A DNA stretch of 64,000 bases, taken from contig OY992832.1 of the NCBI GenBank assembly GCA_963921425.1, positions 21,426,835 through 21,490,834 of the forward strand. The letters run 5' to 3'. The notes beneath the pieces are model-generated. The model saw nothing but the letters and a program-made list of their open reading frames with translations, had not been told where the DNA came from and made no database searches. Of the stretch, positions 11,679 to 20,724 are shown in pieces. The DNA is from Dryas octopetala (Eukaryota; Streptophyta; Magnoliopsida; Rosales; Rosaceae). The translations under genes were made by a program, and so were the position numbers. How positions within the stretch are numbered: the stretch's first letter is position 1; every line of letters begins with the position of its first letter.

Positions 11679-11969
11679 GGTACTATTGCATGTAACATAG
11701 GCTTAGCGATTCTAAAACCATCAATGATTGGTGAACCCCCGAACCCATTTGCAACTCTTTTGGAAATATTGCTTCAATGGTATTTCTTTCCTATATTTCA
11801 AATACTTTGTATAGTGCCAAATAAGTTATTGGCTGTTCTTTTAATGGTTTAAGTACCTGTGAGATTATTAACAGTAACCTTTTTAGAGAATGTTAATAAA
11901 TTTCAAAATCCATTTCGTCGTCCCGACAACAGTCTTTTTTGATTGGCACTACAGTAGCCCATTGGTTGG
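11679..11969 (+). pseudogene. petD: Nuclear copy of chloroplast petD, middle part
   Basis: Translated in the plus direction, this resembles cytochrome b6/f subunit IV: it includes PSMIGEP, NPFAT, WYFFP, VPNKLL, LENVNKFQNPFRRP. It has an in-frame stop (VLLMV*VPV) and a length change near 11935 that shifts the phase, so it is not functional. The upstream part of petD must lie left of the Ty3 element, outside the window. In chloroplasts the protein is part of the cytochrome b6/f complex; here it is a dead insertion of plastid DNA (NUPT). The call rests on recall of the petD sequence. Confidence 0.85.
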
Positions 11970-14527
11970 TGTAACACCTTGGATTTTTGCAATCATATCG
12001 TGTTTTCAAATTTCTTTTGTACTCAGAAACTTAAGATTTCTTAAAGGGAATGGAGTTTCCTTTGTTTTTGAGTAACTAATTTGTACCAATAGAGGTTTAG
12101 AGTTGAGCTCTAGTACCCTTGAATGTGATTTTGGTGATTATTAAGTTGGAATTAATTTCTGAGAATTAAATTCATTAGAGTTAAATTTTCATAATTTTTC
12201 TGGAGATCAATTTATTATTTTGAGGTTACAAGAAATTAGGATTAATCGCTACGAGTTCGTAGGATTTTTTGGAGAATTATTTAGATTCACGAGCTATTTT
12301 TGGTGATTTAACGAAGTTTGAAAAAATAGGAAAAAAGAAAAACAAAATAAATGGATTTAATTGATGACTGGGCATACTGCGTGACACGTGGCGTAACGCC
12401 ATTGGTCCAACATGTCTAACATGACGCTGATGCGATGTCAGTTGGCAGTTGGGGACGAGCTCACTGGAGCTGGCGTGTGAGCGTCACACCAGATCCCTAT
12501 CCCGAGATTTAATCTCGCGCATTGAGCCTCATTATAGAGGCGTGATCTGGACCGTTGATTTGGGGCTGGAGTCGGTCACTGTAGCAATGGGTTGCGCCTG
12601 ACCCCCCCGTCCTCCAAACGGGTTGGCCCGCCCGTTTTGTCTCACAAGACCAGTTGATCCGTGGGTTTTCTCACAACCCGGTTCAATTTTGACCACTATT
12701 TGTGTGTTTTTAGTGCAATTTGTCTTACATTAGAGATTTAAAACTTATTCCAACCTTCTGATGCCTATAAATAGAGACCCTTGTCCCTCATGTTCACTTG
12801 CACCACCAAGTGAAGTTAGAATTACTCACTCCTTGGTTATTTGAGAGTCTCTCTAAGAAAAGTACCAAAAGGAAATAAACTTTTCATAGTTTAAAGTTTT
12901 GGGAGTGCAATGAGGAATCTCTAGGAGTGAAGTCTAGCTTTGGAGGTTTACAACCGGATAAATAATTTATTATTTTTGCTTTATTTATTTTTTCTTAGGC
13001 TTTAATTTTAGGATGCATGCTTAGATTAATTAAGTAGAATTTATTTATTAATTAAGCATGTCTAGCCTTATTTTGTTTGGAGATTTAATTGCTTATTTAA
13101 GAATAATTAGCATGCTAGGATTATTAAGTTTCAATTGTAGAGATTAAATTGGTTTAATCTAAATTAATTATTTTAAGGATTTGCTTTGAGCTAAAGCAAC
13201 TCGTCAATTGGTTTGACTTTAAGATAAAAGTTGAAACTTGTGAACCCTTAAGTAAACTCTAAAGAGAAGAGTTTAGTCCACTTAGACAAGAAACAAACGA
13301 CGTATGACTAAATGAAAGGTCATGCCATCTTCCCTTATTGTTAATCGTCCCTAACTTAGAGTTTGTTTTTCTTTGTCGTTTTTGTTTCTATCGAATTACC
13401 CAGTTGCCGAGTTATTAAGAGGTTAAGGTTGCCGTATTTGTCTAGTTACGACGGATTTGCCAAGATAGGACCGTACGTGAGCTTGGAAGGCTTGTGGAAG
13501 AGAATACTTGAGGAGCATTGGATTCTAGATAGGGAAATTTATCCTACATTCTTGACTATGGACTTTGTGTGTATATGTGTAGTTTTTAAACTATGATAAC
13601 ATGCTATTATGCTTATTGTGTTTGGTCTGAGAGTAAGGGTAGCCTTGTAGGTGACATTGGGTTCAAATCCCTAAACCTTGTATAAGAATTGATCTCTTAC
13701 GTTATTGGGTGCTTAGCTACATTGTCACGTGTATTGTGTAATTGTGCGAAGCCAGGGCTTATAACCGTATCGTTATTGGGCACTCTCGCTATCATAGCTG
13801 TCTTCCGCAACTGACATCATAGTTGTACCTAATGTGTATCGACCATCTGTTTCACTATTATTTATAGGTTTTTATGCATGTTTACCATATACTGCTGTAG
13901 CTGATGTGTTCAATCGATTTTGTGGAAATATTTTGGGATTTTAGAAATCAATCTTTCACAATAAAATGTTTTTAAAGGTTTTCAAACCTAGCAGGGTCCC
14001 TTGAGGGAAGCTATGATCGTATGAGATGCTTACCCCTTACTTTCTTTGTTTGTTTTGTTTCTACCATGTTGCCTCTTGGAGGAGATTTTGATTGAAGGGG
14101 TGCGCATCTTGGATTCTTTTGTCGGGTGTCTTAAGGTCTCTGTTGTCATGTCTTTTAATTTTGCAGTGGTTCTTGCTTGCTTATTGAGAACTCATTTGGA
14201 ACAATGTTATTTTGATTTACTTATTTTGTAAACTTATGTGGGTTTTAATTATACTATGGTAATTCCTTTTTTAGGATGTTGATTTAACTATTCTACCCTA
14301 GCGGGTTGGTTAATCTTTATTTTGATTACTTATTTATATCGATCTTATTATTTCCTTAAAGATCCTGTTGTGTAATGAGTACTCTGATCCAACCCGATCC
14401 CTTTCAATCACAAAAGGCTCAACTTTTCCTGAACATTTTAGGGGATTAACACCGGTGGTTTATATTGATCTCTCGGGATACTTAGGAAATGTGCCTTTGT
14501 CGTATACCCGGGGTTCGGGGTGTAACA
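11970..14527 (+). mobile_element. Solo LTR, 2558 bp, inserted in the petD copy
   Basis: It begins TGTAACACC and ends GGTGTAACA, ends that are near inverted complements and typical of plant Ty3/gypsy LTRs. GTTGG stands directly on both sides (11965-11969 and 14528-14532), a perfect 5-bp target duplication. No primer-binding site, gag or pol is inside. A TATAAATA box at 12776-12783 is a likely LTR promoter. Short open frames inside have no recognisable protein. A solo LTR forms when the two LTRs of a full element recombine. The family is unrelated by eye to the element at 1-11678. Confidence 0.88.
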
Positions 14528-14561
14528 GTTGGGTATTGGAGCAACACTACCTATTGATAAA
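14528..14561 (+). pseudogene. petD: petD copy, segment between solo LTR and MITE
   Basis: After the second GTTGG the sequence reads on as the petD C-terminus (LGIGATLPIDK) and stops at the MITE. It joins the part ending at 11969 once the solo LTR and one TSD copy are removed, which shows that the solo LTR landed in an existing petD copy. Confidence 0.82.
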
Positions 14562-14976
14562 GGCTTTTTTATATTTTACCCACCTGAACTTTAGGCTCAA
14601 TCTCACTTCACCGCCTAAAAAAAATAAAAAATTGTCTCAATTTACCATCTGAATTAAAAATTTGTTGCAATGTATCACCTATGGCTAATTTTGTCTAAAT
14701 TTTTGCTAAAAATAAAAGTGTTTTGGTCTTTTTCAAGTTCCTATTATTAGAAAAAAGAAAAAATGAATTTTTTACATTTTACCTACTTTGGCACAATAAA
14801 AAATTAACTTGAAAAGACCAAAATACCTTTATTTTTAATAAAAGTTTAGACAAAATGAATCAGAGGTGATATATTGCAACAAATTTTTAATTCAGGTAGT
14901 AAATTGAGACAATTTTTTTTTAAGTAATGAAGTGAGATTGAACTCAAAGTTCAAATAAATAAAGTGTAATAAAGCC
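14562..14976. mobile_element. Palindromic MITE with 9-bp target duplication
   Basis: The left end GGCTTTTTTATATTTTACCC is the inverted complement, with mismatches, of the right end ...AAAGTGTAATAAAGCC. The arms extend over about 150 bp each, so nearly the whole element can fold back. ATTGATAAA flanks it on both sides (14553-14561 and 14977-14985). A 9-bp duplication points to a Mutator-like non-autonomous element. No coding capacity is seen. Confidence 0.82.
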
Positions 14977-14985
14977 ATTGATAAA

Positions 14986-15110
14986 TGATATGTCTCTAAC
15001 TTTAAGTCTTTTTTAAATTGATTCAATTGTGAAATAAAAAATATATATTACGACGTGTGTATCTAAGGAATAGTCGTTTCAAAGTGAATTTTCTCTAGAT
15101 ATATCTATCA
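14986..15110 (+). pseudogene. petD: petD copy, 3' end and downstream spacer
   Basis: The sequence resumes with the last petD codons (LTL-like, then a stop) and continues into AT-rich sequence that I recognise as the chloroplast petD 3' spacer, up to about CTAGATATATCTATC. A short extra TGATATG stands at 14986-14992. Plastid-like sequence is no longer recognisable after about 15110. Confidence 0.72.
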
Positions 15111-15114
15111 GTAG

Positions 15115-15290
15115 TGCTACATATACCACATTTTTATACTATAATTTTATACCACCTTATGTGGCAACTTACATGGCATTCATACATTGGATACTAAAAA
15201 ATAAAAATAAAAACCCAAAAAAGAAAAGAAAAACTTTGTCCAATAAAGTAATGACACGTCAGATGGTATAAGAATGTGGTAAGTATAGCA
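15115..15290. mobile_element. Small MITE at the end of the petD copy
   Basis: The left end TGCTACATATACCACATTTTTATAC is the inverted complement, with mismatches, of the right end ending GTGGTAAGTATAGCA. The element is about 176 bp and non-coding. I could not fix the target duplication, so the superfamily is open. Confidence 0.62.
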
Positions 15291-15662
15291 TGTTAATTAA
15301 ATTTTGGACCTATACTGTTTATTTAAAAAAATGTAAATTGTACTTAAAATATGCACACATGTGATTATATCATTAAAGCTCATACCAAACACGTGGCACC
15401 ATCGGCCTACTAAAAAATCTCTCTACTATTAGTTTGGGAACAAAAATAAGATACGAAATCCCTCTAAAAGGGTTCGAATGTTTTGCCCAACAATTTTAGC
15501 AATCGCACATTTGTTGTCAATGTAGGATTAAGGCGATTTGTTGTCAACAATTTTAGCAATCGCACATTTGTTGTTAATGGTGATACATCTTTCCATTAAC
15601 AGAGTTTTAGTTTCTTCCTATGGACTTGACAAACGTAAGGACGGTCCAAATACTTGGTCTAA
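15291..15662. other. Non-coding stretch with a 57-bp direct repeat
   Basis: CAACAATTTTAGCAATCGCA with its following bases occurs at 15488 and again at 15545, so a roughly 38-bp word is repeated with a 57-bp period. Otherwise no gene or element is recognised. Confidence 0.55.
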
Positions 15663-15686
15663 TCTATCTATATATATAAAGCCAGA

Positions 15687-17191
15687 AGGACCACCGCATA
15701 TGCAATCACCCTTGACATGTTGTTTGCATCAACTCCAACAGCAGTGAGGAGCTGCCCACCATATGGACCTTTTAGGTGACACCCATCTAAACCCACAACA
15801 GACCTACATCCATTAATAAACCCTCTCTTGCATGCCTCTCTAAACAAACATAGAGGTCTCTCAAACTTGGGTTGATGCCCAATCATTTCACATTTGATCT
15901 TAACTGTGGACCAAGGATTGGTCCTCTTGATTTCATCAGCATAATCTCAAAGCCTTGAATATTGTTCCCTCAAGTTCCCTCTATCACCTTGAAAGCCATC
16001 TTCTTAGCTCTGTATAGTTGCATAAATGATGCCCCTCCTCAGCCAATGCTTCTTTCATAGCTTGAATAGGCATATATATCAGGGTTTTCCTTAACCCTAT
16101 CCATGAACTTCTTGCACAACCACTTAGTATTCACATTCTTGTTGTCAAACACCCTATTACAGAATTCATGTTCAGGTTGATATGTTCTCCCCTAGCAAAA
16201 CCAAAAAGGCCAAAGGATTAGTATACAACAGCAGTTAAAACAATGCACACAACAAAAAATAAGCTAATTAAGTCCCTAGCATACCTGCAAGCTACCATCT
16301 TCCCTTAGCCTTGATGCATACTTATGCCATGGACAACCTAGGTAGAGCATTCAACCTTGATTTTATAATATGCTTCTTAATATGCTTAATATGCTGGCCA
16401 CTTAATATGCTTCCATTTTTCATCATCGATCAGATTCATCATCTCCACTGGGTAAACTCATCAGACTTGTATTCTTCTTCATCAACATCACAATCACCAA
16501 CCTTAAATCAAAAAGCCTCTTCAACTGGATCAACCCATTCACTCCTATTACTCTTCCCCACATACCATTCAACACTCTTGTCAATAACATCCTCAAACAG
16601 AAAATAATCATCTTTGTCTGCACTATAGTCACTCTCAAAAAAATCAGAGTCTTTAGAGTCATCATCTTCCTCTTCCTCGCTGTGACCATTTTGTACTTCC
16701 ACTTCAATATATCTCATCAACTAGATTTATATCAGCAGTAGTTGTTGGTCGGACCACCAAAACTAGTAGTGTAGGATACACCACCAGAAGTAGTAGTGTT
16801 GGCTGGACCATCTACATCAATCTCTCTTATTTCCACACTAGCATTCTGACTGTAAAAATTCAACAGCTTTCACATGCTCAAGTATTATATCTATCACTCG
16901 GGTAACATCTGTTACAAGGGCACACATGTCCTCTACATCCCTGTCAGTTTGTAGAAGAGTTAAAGCACCATTCATTGGGGCCAACATCACCTTATACCAA
17001 TATTTAATTATCCCACTATAACACAAACTTTTGATCATGTCATCCATTTCAAGCATGGACATTTTGTCTTTGTCACGAAAATCAAACCAAGTGATATGGC
17101 CCCCAATATATGAGTTTGCAGTCATTAAACCCCCATGATATAACCTTATCGAAAATAGGTTTGGGTCATCTGCAAGTAGGAATGACACCAA
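15687..17191 (-). pseudogene. Mutator-like (MULE) transposase fragment, degenerate
   Basis: On the minus strand, 17191-16838 reads like the N-terminal MuDR region (IRLYHGG, SYIGGHITWFD, MLEMDDMIKSL, YWYKVM). Then come an acidic block (16720-16508), a piece with NTKWLCKKFMDR (about 16150) and the start of the catalytic core with VVGLDGCHLKGPYGGQLL and VIAYAVV (15886-15690). Frames change between pieces, and the rest of the core, the zinc-binding region and the C-terminus are missing. The reading ends abruptly near 15687. Terminal inverted repeats were not found. Whole, such a protein would move a Mutator-type DNA transposon; this copy is dead. Confidence 0.78.
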
Positions 17192-18002
17192 ATAGGCTAC
17201 TCAAAATTTTCACAGCAAGTTAATAAACTTTAACCAAAATTGTCATATGTAATATAAACTGTTTCATGTGTTATGTGTATTCCCAACAAGCTTTTTCACA
17301 GTAATCTTACACATGACAAATAAACAAAATCATATATATTTTTTAAATACTGGGTGTAGACTAGTGATCAAAAGACATTTCCTATTAATATAATATACTG
17401 CCCAAAAGGTAAACCAAAATTTTTGGTTCATTGTTTCTTTAGGTACAGGCAGAATATTTTTCTTTAGTCTTTACTTTATGTTTATGGCTGACTTCCTTTG
17501 CAGCATAAGAGTAACTTCGATATAAGATTTCCAACCATTTTAAGCCTAGTGTTGAAAAGCAAACATATATATATATACACACGCACAAAATGAAAAAAAA
17601 AAATTGCTGCAATTTTTAAAAAGCTAGGTTAATAAGGCTTCTGACCCAAATTAAAAAGAGAAAAAAAAAAGACTAGTAAAAGACTAGCTAGCGTTTAAAA
17701 ATAAAGCTAGTTAATTCATCTGTGTTTGTTTTTATACAGCATATAATTAAACAAATAGTATTTTTCTTTATTAATTTAGATGTGCAAATTCTAGCTTGTT
17801 TTTATGTTAAATGAAAGTAACAAAAGCCTACAACTGCAAGCATGGCATCCATGGTCTAAGTTTATGTTTCAGATATACATTTTCCAAGACATGCAATTCC
17901 ATTACATAATGAAAATGTGTGTGGCTTTCATTATTGTGCTATAGCTTGAACCACAACAAAAGTAGTTTACTTTGCCTAGCAAAACTAAAGTATTATAGTA
18001 CA
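17192..18002. other. Spacer holding the 3' region of the WNK gene
   Basis: AT-rich DNA without a recognisable gene. Its right part, from 18002 downwards, is the likely 3' UTR of the minus-strand WNK gene. No clear poly(A) remnant is seen next to the stop. Confidence 0.5.
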
Positions 18003-19736
18003 TCAATTGACGGCTATTGTCTCTTGTGCTATCCACCTCTTCTTTGCACTTTGTATTGCTTCTTCCCTCATCCTAAAGAGTTCACGAAACCGTTGATTAA
18101 ACTGCATATCAATGGCATCCAGCTCCAATTTTAGCTCACCATACTCATGTTTGCCCCCTAGAGACAACTCGGACAAGGAACAAATGCTTGACAAGCTAAA
18201 AGTGTTCGATATGCCAGGGCATGAATCAATAAATGAGGTACGAGAGTTGACTGCTGAGTCATTCATGATGACAGAATCCCCAGAATTTGCTTCATAACTC
18301 TTCAACTTAAGCCCACCACGAACCATACAATCTGGACTAGAACTGTAAACATCAGAACCAACTTGGTCTTTCACATACGCCAACTGTGCCTCGGAGGATA
18401 AGGTTACATCATGTTCAAGTAGAGGATAATCCTGGCATGAACTATTTGCTCCAGATGATGAACTTCTGAATGAAGGTTTCCAGCGGGGTACAAGCTTCAC
18501 AATCAAGTTATCAATTAACTCAGCTATGACAGAGGCATCTTCATTTGAAAGATCAAGCTCCTCAACCATCTCCCCAGCAATTGAAATTGCAGTATCAGAA
18601 TCAAGATAGAACTCAAACTGGATATTCCTCGCACCCCGACCACATGGATCAGTAATGCGCAAAGTTAAAGAGATGGTATTATCAGCAATTTTCTCTGCTC
18701 TTAAAGTGAATTCATTATTCTCAGTGAACCTCTGTAACTCCATAAATGAAGAGTTAGATGTTACATTGCCACTTTTTGTACAAGAACCAACAGCAAGCTT
18801 CTGGTAGTTAGCATCTATGTCCATTGGACGAGCTTCAGGCTGTGGCAAGTTCACTGATTTGGGCAAACTGGATGGATCACAACTGAGCTCAGTTGCAAGG
18901 AATGGATCTTTCAAAAGCTCAATTGCAGGCAATCTCATAGGTGCTGAAACTAGACACTTTTCTATGAACTGCTTGAGTTGAGGATTGCTCACTTTACTGA
19001 GTGAAGCAGGCTTTATACCAGAGGTAACTTTCTTATAAATCTGTGCTGGATTTTTACATTCACTGTAAGGGTATTCACAGGTCACCATTTCTAACATGCA
19101 CATGCCAAAAGAATAAATGTCGACTAATTCATTATACTCCTCTTCATAAAGCTCTGGAGCCATGAATTCCAGAGTGCCAATCACACTGTGGGCAGTAGGT
19201 TGCTGCATGACTATTGCCAATCCAAGATCTCCAATTTTAACTTCTCCATTATTTCCATTGACAAATATGTTGTCACATTTCAAATCTCTATGAATGATTG
19301 GAGGATTGTGAGAATGCAGATAGTGTAAGCCTCGAAGAATCTGCCTTGCCCAGTTCTTGATGGCCTTGAGCTCAACATTTTTATGCTTCCTCCGATACTG
19401 CCTCAAACTCCCAGAAGTGAATAACTCTGTTATCATGTTGAAAGTCTTGTTCTTATCATCCACCCAAGAGTTAAACAAGTTGATAATATTTTCATGTTTT
19501 AGTGACTTGAGAAGATGAACCTCCGAGTACAATCTTTGAAGCTGTTCCGGGGACTGCAATACCTCCTCAATATTCACTTGGCTCCAGGCTACTTCTATTC
19601 CATCTTCTTCATCAAATGCCTTATATACAGTCTTGAATGCTCCCCTCCCCAAGATTTCATCATACCGCAAGTATCTCCCAGTTGGATCCTCCTCCACAAC
19701 CTCACCATAACCCATCAAACCAGAACAGTAATCCAT
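18003..19736 (-). CDS. WNK-family Ser/Thr protein kinase, 577 aa, no coding intron
   Basis: Start chosen at ATG 19736 (MDYCSGL). The frame is open upstream to 19958, but those residues look like translated leader. The kinase domain (about residues 24-282) has the WNK signature: the ATP-binding lysine sits in the glycine-rich loop ([12 protein letters not shown]35), and the usual subdomain II position reads EVAWSQV without lysine. HRDLKCDN at 149-156, DLG at 170-172, APE at 193-195. A region at about 345-430 resembles the RFxV-binding (PF2-like) domain, followed by a serine-rich tail. Plant WNKs act in cytosolic signalling (ion and osmotic stress, flowering time, G-protein signalling). It is closest in feel to the short WNK8/WNK10 type. 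The coding region is one uninterrupted frame, whereas plant WNK genes as I know them have several introns. Confidence 0.9.
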   Translation of the reverse strand: MDYCSGLMGYGEVVEEDPTGRYLRYDEILGRGAFKTVYKAFDEEDGIEVAWSQVNIEEVLQSPEQLQRLYSEVHLLKSLKHENIINLFNSWVDDKNKTFNMITELFTSGSLRQYRRKHKNVELKAIKNWARQILRGLHYLHSHNPPIIHRDLKCDNIFVNGNNGEVKIGDLGLAIVMQQPTAHSVIGTLEFMAPELYEEEYNELVDIYSFGMCMLEMVTCEYPYSECKNPAQIYKKVTSGIKPASLSKVSNPQLKQFIEKCLVSAPMRLPAIELLKDPFLATELSCDPSSLPKSVNLPQPEARPMDIDANYQKLAVGSCTKSGNVTSNSSFMELQRFTENNEFTLRAEKIADNTISLTLRITDPCGRGARNIQFEFYLDSDTAISIAGEMVEELDLSNEDASVIAELIDNLIVKLVPRWKPSFRSSSSGANSSCQDYPLLEHDVTLSSEAQLAYVKDQVGSDVYSSSPDCMVRGGLKLKSYEANSGDSVIMNDSAVNSRTSFIDSCPGISNTFSLSSICSLSELSLGGKHEYGELKLELDAIDMQFNQRFRELFRMREEAIQSAKKRWIAQETIAVN

Positions 19737-20300
19737 ACCCAAAACGACCAAAGAAACAATTTTTTGTTTCTTCAGAGAGCGAAAACACGAAAACGATTTC
19801 TCAAAGGAGCTTGATTTAAACCCCAACCGGAACAAGGTTAAGAAGACGACGCTGTTCAGAGAATGCCTCGCAAGCCACGGAGTACGAATCCAATGCCGAT
19901 CGAAGACGAAACCGGCAGCCGATAAACCACATGTCGGACGACCCCAATTCCATGCCACCCGAATTCTGGTTCGCGACGGAGCTCCACATAATCGAACCTA
20001 CCTCAGACTCAGCCATGGCTCTATCTGCATCTTTTGGGTCGCCAAAATCGGAAATTTCCAACTCGAAAACGTCGATGCCAAACCTAATTGGGGAGAATTC
20101 GATTCACAACCCAAAATCCCTAATTGCGGAGACGGCAGCGACAGAGAGATTGGAGGTGGAACCCTAGGGATTGAGACTGAAGGAGAAGTATGAATTACTT
20201 TGGAGTCATTGTAGACTTTAAAAGAATTGCAGGCGGTCATCACATCCTTCTCGGCCTTGGAAATCTCTTTCTTAATTTGCAAGTAATGTTTTGCCGCCAT
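19737..20300 (-). other. 5' leader of the WNK gene, possibly with a small upstream ORF
   Basis: The minus strand is GC-richer than its surroundings up to 20300 and carries CT-rich leader-like sequence (about 20180-20110). An ORF starts at ATG 20300 (MAAKHYLQIKKEISKAEKD, 100 codons) and another at 20061 (81 codons); I recognise neither. They may be upstream ORFs, part of an unspliced first exon, or a small unknown gene. A donor-like GAG|GTAGGT near 20000 hints at a leader intron. Confidence 0.4.
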
Positions 20301-20432
20301 TTAATGAAGCATTATTTTTTAATAAAAAAATTAAGCATTATTCTCAGGTCCAAAGAAAAAAAAGGTATGATTTTTTCTTAATTAGCATTTCAACTCTTTG
20401 AGAGTTTGAGTTAATTGATCCAATAATTTATA

Positions 20433-20724
20433 TCTATCTATTATAAAGCCAAAAGAAGAATTTGGTGTTACAAGTTTCACAAAAAATGAGATTACTTAAA
20501 TTACCCTTCATTCAACTAACAAATTAACAATATCATTAAAAAAAACCAATAAATAACGACATAGTTATAAATTACAAATATTAAAATAAAATTTCAAAAA
20601 TAAAAAGAAAAACAGCTCACTACCTTTAAACATAATGATATAAAACTAATAACATAATACAAAAAGAAAAAACACATAGTAAAAATGTCAATTGACATGT
20701 GCGGAGCACGTGCCAAGAGGCTAG
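20433..20724 (+). mobile_element. Short non-autonomous Helitron
   Basis: The left end is A|TCTATCTATTATAAAG and the right end is CTAG|T, the A-T target and TC...CTAG ends expected of plant Helitrons. Just before the right end, GCGGAGCACGTGCC contains a GC-rich self-complementary core (GCACGTGC), like the 3' hairpin of these elements. There is no target duplication, as expected. The element is 292 bp and non-coding. Confidence 0.65.

Noticed and set aside
13363-14231. Short frames inside the solo LTR
   Set aside because: No recognisable protein, and the bounds and TSD show that the region is an LTR.
11679-15110. Chloroplast contamination or misassembly instead of a nuclear petD copy
   Set aside because: The piece has stops and a length change and is split by nuclear elements with exact target duplications; true plastid DNA would be intact and continuous.
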